A stretch of DNA of 64,000 nt from Rotaria sp. Silwood1 (taxonomy: Eukaryota; Rotifera; Eurotatoria; Philodinida; Philodinidae). The notes beneath the pieces were generated by a model. That model was not told where the DNA came from and did not search any database. It was given only the letters and a program-made list of their open reading frames with translations. The stretch covers positions 1,428,169 through 1,492,168 of the forward strand of contig CAJNOP010000011.1 of NCBI GenBank assembly GCA_905250075.1, in the 5' to 3' direction. Made by a program: the position numbers and the translations under genes. Of this stretch, positions 37,191 through 50,481 are shown piece by piece. Position 1 is the stretch's first letter. Every line of letters starts with the position of its first letter.

Positions 37191-39023
37191 TTATGTAAGT
37201 GAAGTAATAAGTTTTTGTAAATTAGTTATATCTGAATGACCTTTTGGTAAATATTCTTTTCGAATTCTTAATGCTGTATCATAAAAAGGTTTTGCTTCAC
37301 TTAATCTTTGTTCTTGATTATGTATTGAACCAAGATTATAATAACATGAACTTTCAAGTTCTTTTTTTAATTTAGAATCATTTTGAATATTGAGAACAAT
37401 TTGTAGTGCACGATATGCATGTGTCAATGCGTGACTAAATTGATTTTGCTGTTCAAATGCCATTGCCATATTTGAAAATAATGATACTAAACATAAATCA
37501 TCTTTTTGTTGACAACTTGGAATATATTCTCGTGCAAATTGTAATACTTTTCGATATTCCTCTAATGATTTTGCATATTGACCTATACCGTCATAAACAA
37601 TACCCATATTATAATGCAAAATAATTTCTCGAAGTTCTTGTGGACTATCATATAATACTTCTTTAAATAGTTTATTAGTTGATTTAAATAGATGTAAACG
37701 ATTCATAATTGTATAACCCAATTTTGTTAAATTCATTTTTTCTAATCTATATTCATTTATATTTTGTACTAAATTATTGTATTGTGGATCATTTTTACTA
37801 AGTAATGTTATATGTACAACCCATGCTGATGGTACACCAAGAAGTTTTTCAATTTTATCAATGTGATATACACTGAACATTGATATAAGATACTCTTTTT
37901 CATGAACAAATTGGCTATTAGAACCAATATTAGCATATGGAACATTGGTTTCTTTTGTTCGATCGATATGTACTTGAAAAACTACACGATTTATATTTCC
38001 ATTTGATATTAATTTTTTTTGTTGTTCAATATGTGTAACAGCAATACTTAATTCAGAATTTGCAGATACAAATTGATTAATACACATTAATCCACCAAGA
38101 TTTTGCTTTATTTCATCAAAATGTGGCTTTAATAAAAATTGACCAAAATAAAGACTAAACGAATTAGTTGTTATTTGTTGGTTTTCATTTAATTGTAAAA
38201 GATTTACATTTAAATCTTGTATAAATCGATACATTGAACATAAGGCATATAAATCATGTGTACGTAATGCACGATTAATAATACCTTGAAAAAAATAATT
38301 TTTTGTATACCACCATATAGAATTATGCTTAGAATAATTTAGTTCAAAATCATTAATTAATTCTGTTTGATATTCAGTTTTAAATTGATTTCGACAATAA
38401 TTTATCATATCTTGTTTACCATGATCAGATGAATCCATATTAAATAAAATTATTTTATTTAATTTTGAATAGACTAAACATAAATGCTCGTCATTAGTTG
38501 ATAATGGATTTGCTTCATTACTAACAACATCAAATTCTTTGCGATCATAATCAATTAATGATTGTGTACTAACATAAGATTTTAATGATTCACATATATC
38601 AATTATATTATTAAATACTCCTCTAACTTTTCGATAAGGTGATGACCATGCAAGATGTTTTTCTCGATTGAAACAAAATATATATATAGAATGTATTTGA
38701 TCAAGATTATGAATTAATGGTACAAGTTCTTGACCCATGGCACCTGATATAATTAGACATACATTATCAACATCTGTAATAAATTCTTGACAAGCACTTA
38801 AATCATTAAATGTATGTACAAGTTGTCGATTTTGATTTACAATACGTGCTAATTGCATTATCGTATTTTTATCATCATCGAGCTTATTTTCATTACCAAT
38901 TGATGCATCACACCAAACAAAAGTAAACGATTTTTCGAATGCTTCAATCCAACTTGTATCATATATATCAGTGCTTGATATATTATTATTTAAGTCTGGG
39001 AGTCTTGATTTTCCTAATCCCAT
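37191..39023 (-). CDS. ART-like domain plus TPR protein (bdelloid-type)
   Basis: Single-exon protein of 610 aa. The N-terminal half (about 33-150, FTFVWCDASIG to FNNIIDICESL) is the receiver-like segment common in bdelloid ART proteins. WWYTKNYFFQGIINRALRTHD (237-257) leads into an ADP-ribosyltransferase-like region. In active R-S-E enzymes this would show YRG, STS and E-x-E. Here the first reads YFGQ (292-295, Arg replaced by Phe), the second FVSANS (318-323), and only EKEYLI (375-380) keeps E-x-E. The C-terminus (about 466-600) has TPRs of kinesin-light-chain style (HYNMGIVYDGIGQYAKSLEEY, ALRIRKEYLPKGHSD). NAD+ transfer is therefore doubtful, and a binding or regulatory role is possible. 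The absence of introns, unlike its neighbours, suggests a retrocopy-like or laterally derived family history. Confidence 0.72.
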   Translation of the reverse strand: MGLGKSRLPDLNNNISSTDIYDTSWIEAFEKSFTFVWCDASIGNENKLDDDKNTIMQLARIVNQNRQLVHTFNDLSACQEFITDVDNVCLIISGAMGQELVPLIHNLDQIHSIYIFCFNREKHLAWSSPYRKVRGVFNNIIDICESLKSYVSTQSLIDYDRKEFDVVSNEANPLSTNDEHLCLVYSKLNKIILFNMDSSDHGKQDMINYCRNQFKTEYQTELINDFELNYSKHNSIWWYTKNYFFQGIINRALRTHDLYALCSMYRFIQDLNVNLLQLNENQQITTNSFSLYFGQFLLKPHFDEIKQNLGGLMCINQFVSANSELSIAVTHIEQQKKLISNGNINRVVFQVHIDRTKETNVPYANIGSNSQFVHEKEYLISMFSVYHIDKIEKLLGVPSAWVVHITLLSKNDPQYNNLVQNINEYRLEKMNLTKLGYTIMNRLHLFKSTNKLFKEVLYDSPQELREIILHYNMGIVYDGIGQYAKSLEEYRKVLQFAREYIPSCQQKDDLCLVSLFSNMAMAFEQQNQFSHALTHAYRALQIVLNIQNDSKLKKELESSCYYNLGSIHNQEQRLSEAKPFYDTALRIRKEYLPKGHSDITNLQKLITSLT

Positions 39024-40858
39024 AGTTTTATTGTCGATGTGAAGAAACTATGTAATATAAATACGTTATGTTACTAATGACGCCAATAGCAGCCGTTTAC
39101 GTTTATATGATACAGAATACTCGCGTAATGCTGTGTTACTTCGAAACGAAATAGGAAGAGAATGAATAAAAAAAAAGCGACAACCATATTTATTATTCCG
39201 TTCTTTTTTAACCGAGGTTCTCTTTATTCAATGAGGTCAAATTCTCAGAAAGACACTACTCAAAAGAAATAAAAACAAAAACATGCATGATTTTTTATTT
39301 TTTATCAAGCTGCATCATGCTTATCTGACGTATGAAACGTTGATATTTCATAAGAAAGGCAAAGAAAGAAAAAGAAATCAACTAAAAAAATAAAAACAAC
39401 TTCAGATTGAGTCATGACCTTAGGAAAAAAGCCAACGCAGAACTCACTTCTACTTCTGTCAAGGTGTAAAAAAAATAAATACAAAGATTTTTTCTTCTTA
39501 TATTTACGATTTTTTTTTGTGCCTCTACAACAGCTCATAAATTCATCGAAAGAATACAGTTATTGAAGAAATCATGCTCAAATTAGATATTATATTTCAT
39601 TAAAAGTATGATATTCTATTGATTAATTATTCTTTATGTATCATGAATGGAGTTTGATTGTAAGTCTTTTTTTCACTGTAATCAAATTTCATTTGTAAAA
39701 AAATTTGAGTCTTGTTCTGATTTTTTTCATAATTGTGAAAGTTCTGGAAGATTCTATCTACATAATTAACACTTATTAGATATATTTATAAATCGAAGTT
39801 GAACTTTCAATTAAAAGGTCAACTAAGATGGAGCTAGTTGACTCTTCAATTTTCAACTTAAATAATTAATTTTACAATATATATAAGTACAATTGTTATA
39901 CAATAATTGATAATATAGGATTTTCAACTGGTGGATAGCTTTCGCTGTGGGTTTAACAAAAAATTTCTTAATAATTGTCGTACCATTATAACATTTAATA
40001 ATACAGGAAGTATTCCACTCGAAACTAGATGCCTATCTAACGGCGTTGGGCGTCAAATGGCAATCAGGATGTTGATATACGTATGAACGTGGGCGTGAAG
40101 GAGATACTCATATTCATATCTACATCCTACTCACGGTTGTTATACCTTTGCTAAGTATTCATTCCTTTTTCTTAACTTTATATATTCAGTAAACATAATA
40201 TTTACCATATAAATAAGCTTTTACTACTTCACATCTTGAAGTAAACTAGTTGAACTATCTTTATTTTAATTGAATAAATTTCCTTCAAAACATTTAATCC
40301 TTAGCAGCGTGCTTGAGAAGTTGTCTTTCGAAAGTGCATAATATGTAATAATTGATAATATGATGATTGTTTTATCTTTCATATATTATTCTATTGATAT
40401 TTCATTTCATTGAACAATTACATTTTACTAGATTATGCCTGTTTTGCTTTTAAAATTATTTTTCGACATATGAACAACATTGATTTCATTTATTATTTCT
40501 CTAAATATTTTTCATTTCAATTAAAATGAAATTGCATGCATGAAAAAAAAAGACATTTTTAATTTTGATAAGATATATTATTAACATAAACGACAAAAGA
40601 AAAATACAATCTGAATATAGATTAGTATATTGATATCAGTTTATTTCAAATATTTTCATTTATAATTGGAATGGTTTATATTTCATTCACATAATAATAT
40701 TTACTTGACAGGACATACATTTTCTGTTCGTGTTTTTTTTTTTTTTCATTTCGATTATCAAATCATTTTTAAGAATCGAATAAATAAAATAAGGTATATA
40801 TAATATTTTCTATTGTTAAAAAATTTTTTGTTTTTCATATTTAAAAGTAAATTTGAAT
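39024..40858. other. Intergenic region between ART-like and GPCR genes
   Basis: 1.8 kb of AT-rich sequence. The part just above 39023 should hold the ART-like gene promoter; below 40858 is the GPCR 3' flank. No further gene or structured repeat was recognised. Confidence 0.5.
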
Positions 40859-43105
40859 TCATGGAATAACTGGTGATATTTGTTTATTATTTTGTAATTG
40901 ATCATTATTTAACAGTAAAATACCATTAATTTCTGTATTTCTTACTGGTGTTGTTGATGTTAATGAGAATTTTGCTGATTTTTTACCTCCATTCAATAAA
41001 ATAACAGATGATCTTGTACCTAATAATCTTGTATGTCGTTGTCGATGTTTTGAAAATGTTAAACAAAAACGTTCAGTTAATACAATAAAAAATAATGGAT
41101 TAAGTATGCCTTCAAAATGATTTATTAAAACAACAAGTAAATGTACATAAGATAAAATACGTTGTAATAATGGTCGTCGTACATTTTCATCAACAATAAA
41201 ACGTGTATAAAATTTAAATATCCAAAATGGTGTAAAACATATAAGAAATGATAAAACAATACATAATACAAGTTTAACACCACGAGTTCGTCTTCTTGTT
41301 ATACTTGCATTTGTTAATTTTTCTTTACGTTTTACCCAAACACGTAAAAATTTAAGTAATTTTAATGAAAATAAAACAATTATTGAATATGGTATTATAA
41401 AAGCAGTAACATAGAGAATTATTTCATGAACAAGTAATTCATTTTCTGTTAAATATGATTGACATGAATATATTGTTGTTGTTATTGTTGAATTTTTATT
41501 ATTAATATTAATAGTATTTGTACTTTCAGCAAGATAAGTATAAAAAATAAATGGATATGGTAATAAAAGACCAAGTGTCCATATAAGAACTAATAATCCA
41601 AATGTAATTAATGTACGAAATTTTGCTGGTAAAATTGAACGTGCATCAATATAACGTTCGATACTTAAAGCTGCAACTGTATAAACAATGACCTTGAGAT
41701 GCAAAAGAAAAACAAAGAATTAATATTTTCATTGATTTATGTTTTATTACATGTTTTTATTATATGGATAATGTGAAACATTAAACTATATTACAGTTCT
41801 GTGTTTTACATATCATAAAACACGCTGTTCTTCTATTTTTTTTTTTGACAGATTCTCCAGAATTTTTATGGAATATAAAGGTTTTAATAGGCCTTGAGTA
41901 ATAGGCCCATCAATAGAGCTATAAGGAAATGTCTCACAAAGGTCGTATAAAATTGCAAAACATTTATCTTGTGTTGCTGCGTAATAATGAATTATTTTCA
42001 ATGATCGAAATTGTGTCACTTACTACTATCGTGAAACCACGTTCTTAATTAAGTTATAGCAAAAATATATTAAATCAATATATATATCAATCATATAATC
42101 TTGCTAAGAAAATAAGATTTTGTGACACGTTCATACAAACTAAATCACCGAAGGCTATCTCTCATATGATCTACATCATTTACAGAGATTGTACTTCTTG
42201 TCTCTTTATCTGTTCTAATTTTGAATAACAATAATAAGCATATTTTTAATGATGATGAAATACAAAATGTCAAAGTTTTCATAAAGTCAAATTAATGTAT
42301 GTAATTAGAATTATTTTTTTTCAAGGAAAGATTAAATTGTCCCAAGAGACAATCTCTATGATCTTAATCTTTCTGCATAATTAACATAGCATAGAATATG
42401 AAATCTACAGTATAATATTGTAACCTAAAAGTGATTACTACGATTTTGATAAAAATAATCATGGATTATTATATAATGAACAAGTGTAAAATCTCCTTAA
42501 GATTAACATACAATAAATTTTCAATTGAAAACATTAAAGAAAAGACAAAAGAAGATATTTTTATGCAAGAATTATTATTAAGCTGAATCGGAAGCTTCTT
42601 TTTCCTATATACTATAGACATAAAGATTTAAATAATAATGAGTGGATTTTCTATGAATCTATTATGTTAATATAAATGATAAAAAAAGAAGAAAAAGAAT
42701 TGTTCTTTCAAATCATGTGTATTCACTAAATATATCAATATCTTTTTTTCCTAAAAAAAAAAAAACAATACTTACCACCGTACAAAGTACATCAATAGCT
42801 AAACTAAATTTACATCCAAATTCACCGAATATCCAACTACGTGTAAATAAATTACTACTGAAAAAAATAATACCCACTAAAACGCAAAACAAAAACGATT
42901 CAAAAACAAAAAAAAAAGAAGAAAAATATGACATACTCGCATGAATAATATCAGCTATAGCTAAATTAACAACTAGCATAGCAATGGTTGTTTTATCTTG
43001 TGTTGATAAAATATAAACAATTGCTAGAAGATTAAGTATAATTGTTCCAAGAAATACTAAACCAATAATTGTGACAAATATTCCAAGTAAAAATGTATGT
43101 TCCAT
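40859..43105 (-). CDS. Class A (rhodopsin-family) GPCR, peptide-receptor-like
   Basis: Three exons, 42937-43105, 42776-42876 and 40859-41692 (1104 nt, 367 aa), with a 1.08-kb second intron. Class A landmarks are in order: TM2 NLAIADIIHA (47-56), ECL1 W-I-F-G...C (71-78), TM3 end SIERY (100-104, the E/DRY switch), ECL2 Cys 167, basic third loop TRRRTRGVKLVL (222-233), TM6 CFTPFW (242-247, CWxP variant) and TM7 NPLFF (288-292, NPxxY variant). No TM7 lysine is present, so it is not an opsin. The tail is short and polar. Only about four residues precede TM1, which is short for a peptide receptor, so an upstream exon may be missing. The ligand is unknown. Confidence 0.87.
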
Positions 43106-46100
43106 TGTTATTTTTCAAATAATAATAGACAGAGATTATTGAGTAGATATCCAAAAAACAAAATGATAATTAATCAATATTAGATTTCGTTAGATTTTTT
43201 TTCTTTATTGTATTTCCCTTATGATTAACACGTAAGTGTGACACATGAAATTAAATTAAAAAAAATACTTCAGCAGTCTCTCATTCGTATATGACTGTTA
43301 CTATAAAAAAAAAAAGACAAAAAATGAAAATTTATGAGCAAATATTATTATATTATTATTATATTTTCAAAATTGACTTTCTTTCCTCTCTTTTTTTTTG
43401 ATTAAATTATTACATGCAATTCATTTTTGGAATTTTTCAAGCAATAAATTAGTTTCATAATAGATTACTACATGACAGACATATAATTCGTAACCTCGGT
43501 AAAACAAGTTTATTCACAAGGAAAAATAACAACATCCTGTTTTCAATTAATGAAATTTGATCAAATGATGCGAAAATAACCATCAGACGTTGTTTATATA
43601 TGAATATTTATTTTCAAAATATATCCCCTGAGATACTCGAAATTCTACATACTTAACAGAACAGTTATGAATTACTAGAAAGTTCCCAAACATAAAAGGT
43701 GAATATCTCCTTTTACATGAGAATATTTCATTCAAGAAGAAAAAAAATCATTTTCCACATGTCTGCTATTTACAAAATTGACAACCTATTCCCTTATTTC
43801 GCCTGTGTAATTTCCAAATCAATAATTGCTATCTTAGGCTTTTAGAATTGTTAAAAGCACATATATAATTTACGATAAACGCATTTTCTCTTCATGATAT
43901 AAAAATTCCTTGATGATTAACATTATCGACAAAAACCAAGTAATTCTTAAATGGAATTTTCTCTGAATAAACTAGTATGATTTAGTGAATTAATAAATAT
44001 AGATACTATTTCACTACTATTCATAAGACTATCTAATGTCAATTAAATCTATGAGTTTTTCTTCATCATTTCTCATACTCTTACGAAAAAAAATAATAAA
44101 AACTTACTAACCAAAAGAAAAAAAAGAAAGTAAAATCAAACAAAACAATGATTGTATGCTAGAGTATATGATTTCATAAATAGCTAGCGTGAAAATGTCA
44201 TTATAAACACTGAGAAAGAAAAGATTGTTAGATGAATGAATATATATATATACGTAATAATGATAATAAAGAAAAAGAAAAAGGAAATGACAAAGAGTTT
44301 TAAAACCAACATCATACTCACCTCGTTTTTTCTGAGCTAGTAGTGCTTACTCAATAAGAGCCGGATATTACAAACGAACGATCTCTTTCTCGTTTTCTTT
44401 TCTCATGAAGACAAAAATTTCTTGTCAGTTTCAATCGTTTGCTTTTGTCTTAATATAGTAAACCATGAACATACTAAACATAGAGAAATTAATAAAACCT
44501 GAGGGCATCTTTTTTTTTTTTGATGCTCTCTTCTTTTGAAAACAGAGCGAGAGAGAGAGAGTGAATAGTAGGGTAAAAAACGGAAAATCCCTCAGGAGAA
44601 AAAGAGCGAGTGAGAGAAAAAAAGCAACAAAGTGCATTGAGGAGCAAGCTACTTGTCTATTTAATCTACATTTACAGGCATGCACATGTTTCTATTCTTG
44701 CTTGTCATTGCTGATTCTTATATTACTGACCAGATAAAAAAATAGATAGATGCAAACATCATGCATATGTATACGTCCTTGCTCAATTCTACATATATAT
44801 ATATATATCAGTTTTAGACACGTTCATTCTCAGTGAACAACAACTGATGTTATTTCATAGATATATGACAGATAAATGATGATGTCAGTCGTATAACCTT
44901 GTTATCGTGGCAATAGCAATCGTTTTTCTTTTTTTTTACGCGTTTATATTTTGTCAATGTTTTTGCTTAGAAATCATCATCTAACAGAACATAACATTTT
45001 CTTTTGTTTAATTTAATTCTTGTCGACATAAATAGAATGCTGGAGGCACATTCTTTTCTATATATGAATACATTCAAATTCATTTCAATAATGTATAAAC
45101 AGAAGATAGAAGCCAGTTTATAAAAAATAAACTATATAATAGAAATTAACAATTCTAAGATGCGTAAAAAAAGAAATATTCGCCATTATTAAAGACAATA
45201 TGAATACATCCATTTGCAACAAAAAATGCTGCGTACCTTAGATATTAATTCTTTTAATGCGACAATGATTGTTATAGAATGCAAGTAGATTAATAATGTA
45301 AAACATTGCCATTGAAACTTAAGATTAGGGGACAAAAAAAAATGATCTAAAATATAAATGTGCATATATATACATAAAATCAAAAGATTGCGAGTAAGAT
45401 TCATATGGATTTCATAATGGTTTGAAAAGATAAAGAATGATGAATTTATTTCATTTAAGAACATTTTTAATATATCCTCTTTTGACGTCAATTAATGGAG
45501 GTAATTATATTGAATATATTATCAAGGGACTCTTGTCTTTCTTTTTCTCTTCATCATATGACAACTGCAAATACTTTATTTGTTTTGTCTCTAGATAAAA
45601 CAAAATCTAATTAGTTTATGAACTATAGACATCTAATGTAAACTATTCAAAAATATTCTCTAGAAAAATATTTTCTTCTTATATCATAACTAAGATACAT
45701 ATATTTTAAAAGCTTGGAATATTACTGTCTTAAAAAATCCTATCTATAGCAAAATGAATGAATTAAATTTTGTTATTTATTATAATAATTTCGTTCTTGT
45801 AGGAGAATATTCTTACATGTCATTTGTTTTTTGTTCATTAGATTTACAACATTGCATCGAACATCGTATTATAATGATTTTATATACATAATATATATTT
45901 TTTAAATTATAAAAAAAAAAGAAAAAAATACTCTTTTTGTAATAGTTAACTATTTGTATAACTACTCGGCTTTTGCTCGTTCATTATAACCTATTACTTT
46001 TCATAAACTAAAAAAAAAATCAACAAATATTTACTGTAAATCCTGGATTAAAAGTTTTTTCTACGTTTCTAACTATTTGTTTTCATCTCTATATAATCTT

Positions 46101-48392
46101 TTACTAATAGTTTATATCACAGAACTATTATCAAAAATATCTTGATTACTCAAATATAAGAAAACTCTAATACACGTAAACATCCTTTGCATGAGATATT
46201 TAGCACAATGTCTTGCTTCTGTAAAACAACTACTGACAAAGATAGATATGGAGTACTATTTAATTAAATGTTTTTTAAACAAACACTATTATGTTCTTTG
46301 TATTTAATATGCGTTCTATTAAACAAAAAAAAACGTAATAAGCAATCTAGAATAGAGCTAAGCAAGCACGAATTTTCTCGAGTACACATACCTTCTTAGT
46401 TTTATTTTAAAATAAATTGCAATCTCAGTATTTTATTGATAATTTCAATCATGTTTAATTACTCAAAAGACTTTTTTTTTTCCATCGAAAGATTTATTGA
46501 GTAAAGCTTTACGAAAACACGTCTTTCTTTAAAAAAAAATTATCCTTTTATATTAAGATAATAACATGAGTATAAGTCAGGATTAAATACAAGTATTAAA
46601 ATCTTTACGTGTTTTTTTTCTTTGGAAACAGTTAATTGCTGAATTAATTTATTTTCAAGATATGTTTACCAATCAAGAAATTAATTAATGTATTTCAATT
46701 AATAGAAAATGAGATCGGACCTTGAATGATCAATGTATCATAATAAAAATCCGGAAAAAATTGAAAATTTCCTTCTTTTTCTTACAAATCTTTATCTGAA
46801 GAATGAGGAAATAGGTATTTTTTGGATGAAGAATATTCAGTGAACCTTTTAATAAAAAGAAAAATTTTCAAACTGCTATTGATTCTGAGCTATGTGTTAC
46901 TTCTCTTACCTTTTACATTATTCATAAATTATTACTTGCACTGACTATAATGATGGATGATTAGACAGACAGATAGATGAATGAGAACAAGACAAATGAA
47001 GGCATCACTATTATTTCACTCAATGCTTAGAATATAGCGACTAGATTTTCATAATTTTTCTTTTTTTTTTCTCCGTTTCTTGAGAATATACACAACCTAT
47101 GAGAATTGAAATATTTACTAATCGTTTTTAGAACTTGAATATGTCTTGCCAAATTGATTTTATCTACTAAGCTTTTGGAATTTGTGAAATAAGAGAAAAT
47201 TGTTGAATTGTATTCATTAAAATCTTACCACCATTTACAACTGTAGTTATATGATAATTGTATTTATTTTATGAAACAAGACAATTTAAAAAATAATCAA
47301 GATAAAATTCTTTTGTTTTTGTCACTCATAAGATACGTCAACTGATAAACTAATTTTCTAAATAAATAAAAACTCTTCAAATAAATTAACTTATAGTGTT
47401 GTGTTAATTAACAAACTAATAGAATTATATGACTCTTACCGTAATAGTTAATAAAATTTTTGAAGATAATGGTTAAAAGAAAATTCGTAGTTAAATAAGA
47501 AATAAAAAGTATTTTCATACAAGAATAACATTAGAATGTCAGACTCGGTCATCATATATGTCTTGGATTCAGTAGAAGTACTATGTTATTAACATAATGT
47601 TAAATACAAGGTTATTCTGTCTATTGATTTTATTATTTGTCTCTTGTTATTTGTATATATGCTTAGAATACTTATAATAGAATCTTTGGTTTTCTCACGG
47701 TCAAACAAATAACTGTCAAGAAATATAATTTACTTTATATATCATTCTGATGAACAAAAACAATAAGAAATAACAAGAATAATGATGTCAAAATAAATTC
47801 TAACAAAATTCTATTCTTATTGGTTACTCTTATAATAATAGACATAGTTTTATATTTTTTTCTTTATAATTAAACAAAAAGAAAAGGAAAATTAATAAAA
47901 AAAAAATATTGTATACTATCATCTATTCAGAAAATATTCGAAAGTCTATACGATTTGTATTGTGTTATTTGCTTGATATTCATTGAAACGAAGAAATATT
48001 CTCAAGCATACATACACTCATTTATATCGCTGCTCTGTAAAAGTTGTCTTTTTTTTTTAATCAATGAACCTATATTCTAATTTCTATCGAAACTTTCTAT
48101 TTTCTTACTAGGATTAGAAATTCGTTAGAGAACTATTCAAAAGTTTGTTAAAATGAATGAACTGACTAATAAATTCATTGAAAGCCTGGTTATGTCGAGA
48201 TGGTCGCATATATTTGAACGAAGAGTATACATGAAGAAATAAGTGTTCTATAAAAAGCATCTACATAGTCTTTAGTAACATAGCCGCCAACTAATTACTA
48301 TTTCCAGTTATTTTATTATTATTTAACTTTATATTTTATCTTCTTTTTGTCTTTATTTCAATATGCTTTATATTGTCATTTTCTTCTTCAGA
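43106..48392. other. 5.3-kb intergenic region, nothing coding seen
   Basis: AT-rich DNA with simple repeats, including (GA)n near 44548-44563 (within a CT-rich open frame on the minus strand) and (TA)n near 44791-44808. Short ORFs lack protein features. The upstream exon(s) of the following gene could be here but were not identified. Confidence 0.5.
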
Positions 48393-49998
48393 TCACAATC
48401 GACAACATAGAATAGAACAATACATGTATACTGATAAAAATCTTCTTTTCTATCAATCCGATTATGACAAATCTCATTTATTATCACTTCCACATCAATC
48501 AAATATTGAAACAAATTCAATCGGATATAATTATCAAAATTCAATATTGTTTTCTTCATCTGATACTTATTATAATAATTCATACATACCATTGGAAAAA
48601 GATAATCTATCAGCATTATATGTATAATATCAAATTGATCCACAAATGTATCCACCACCTGATCTTCAATTTAATGAAACAATTCAACAATTTTTTAATC
48701 CATCTCATTTATATTTACAATCATTAAGATTAGAAAATAACAACTTGTTAGAACAACAAGAAAATATTTGCAATAATAATAGACAAAAATTTTCGAATCG
48801 GAAAAAAGATAAAAAACAACTAAAATCTAACAAAAATCAAATAAAGAATAATAAACAATCAAAAACTTCTAATAATTTTCATCAACAAAATATAATTACT
48901 GTACGTCGAATACTTTCTCATGATATTTTTAATTCACAAACAATAATGAACAAATCAAACGAAAAAAATAATCTTAACAATGAAACTATAATAAATCAAT
49001 GTGAGTGTATAATAAATTAAAAAATTGTTTCTTTTTTGTTTTTTAAATTTATCTTCCTATCTATCCTAAAGGGAATGACAAAACTAATCTCATAGAAAAT
49101 CCATTACAAAATTCTAAACATTATTCTGCTGAATACAATCCATCACTTACTTTTGTTGAATTACAAACATTACCCATGCAATCAATTACAAACAAATCAT
49201 TCGTCTCTCCATTAACTACAAATCATAATACAAACATTTTGACAACTCTCGTTCCTAATATTCTCTTTCAACAACAAGTACTCGAAAAGAAAATGTCAAA
49301 ATCGATGAGTATGACAACATTGAAGGTTACTTCTGTCAATGATTCATCAACTAGTTCATTAGCCTTTACACGATTACTTACTGATGACAATAATCAAACT
49401 AAACCAGATGTTACTATATCCGGTAGAAACAAAAAAAAACAATAAATGAATGATATATTCTCAACTTGTTTAATAATAAGGTTCACACATTGATTTTGGA
49501 ACACTGTCTACACCTCATTTATCTACTACTTCATCTATTGTACCTCATTTTTCATCTACAGTTGCTTCTCATGTATCACATCATGTTTTATCATCAGCAA
49601 ATGCAATGTCAGATAATATACATCAAACTAAATCAATCATAAGTCCGATTTTAATAAATGAAAATATTCAAAATTTAGTTGATCAATTGAAAATTTGTAT
49701 TGATACACTTAATCTCTTATTTGAAAATAAAATTGAACATAAAAAATATGTTATTTCTAATAAAAAATCTTATTCAGACGATAAAATAAATATATCGGAA
49801 AAGAAACAAACAGAATTATTGTCATCATCATCATCATCATCATCATCATCTTTAATATCAACAAGAACTTGTTCAAGATTCTCCAGACAATCTATTTCCG
49901 ATGGCAATGACCTTTGTGTTAAAGACATTATTGTGCGACGATGTCATTCTTTTAATAAATATCAAGGACACATAAGTATGTTTGATCTTTTCGTATAA
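48393..49998 (+). pseudogene. Asn/Gln/Ser-rich coding region with in-frame stop
   Basis: Unrecognised. The first exon probably begins at an acceptor (TTCTTCAG, to 48392) and runs to a GTGAGT donor after 49000. Further exons are 49072-49422 and 49481-49998; phases join cleanly (T|GG, G|GT). The product is low-complexity, rich in Asn, Gln and Ser, with a poly-Ser run from (TCA)n near 49824-49851 and the motifs VRRILSHDIF and VRRCHSFNKYQGHI. A TAA at 48625-48627 interrupts the first exon although the same frame, with the same composition, continues open for another 370 nt. No intron that would remove it was found. It may be a recent pseudogene, a consensus error, or two separate units. An alternative end splices at 49977 into about 50053-50107. 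The promoter and start are not found. Confidence 0.45.
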
Positions 49999-50007
49999 GC
50001 AATGAAC

Positions 50008-50428
50008 CGAAAGTTTCTAGACAATAATTATCACTATTTTTAGTGTATTCCAATACATTGGAAAAGAAAAATTTTCAGTGCAAAATGATCTTTCGTCACA
50101 ACTCTAACATTTTTTTTTAAATTAGATTCACTCAAACTCTCCCTTCTCGGATCATTTGATAGAGTCGAGATCAATCTTAAGTACTATATCTTTACAGAAA
50201 TTATCTAATGTCTACAGGAAATAAATAGACTTGTCTTTAGAAAGATAAGAAATTTGCTTCTTCAGAAAATGTTTTGCAAGTCCGTTCAAAATTTACTTAT
50301 AGCTCAATAGTCATAGAAAAATTCTATTATATAGTCCAAAACAGCAGAAAATTCTAATTCTAATATCCTATCAATGTATTGTAATGCGCAAAAAATTTTC
50401 ATATATATTGTCTAGAAACTTTCAATCC
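50008..50428. repeat. Foldback element with 17-bp perfect inverted ends
   Basis: GAAAGTTTCTAGACAAT at 50008-50024 recurs inverted at 50412-50428. The match continues inward as a looser inverted repeat (CCAATACATTGG against ACAATACATTGA). The flanks AATGAACC and AATCCATC are only partly alike, so a target duplication is uncertain. It has no coding content. Confidence 0.65.
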
Positions 50429-50481
50429 ATCTCTAAATAATATCATTATACTCTAATCATAAAAAAGTACTCAACACTAAT

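Noticed and set aside
40859-43105. Opsin identity for the GPCR
   Set aside because: The WIFGEFGC and SIERY wording is opsin-like, but TM7 has no retinal-binding lysine before NPLFF.
31392-43105. FLRFamide precursor and nearby GPCR as a ligand-receptor pair
   Set aside because: Only proximity (about 9 kb, opposite strands) supports it; neither sequence gives evidence of pairing.
44431-44685. 84-codon minus-strand ORF with FFLSLALFLL and LLFTLSLSL
   Set aside because: Produced by reading through (GA)n/(TC)n simple repeats.
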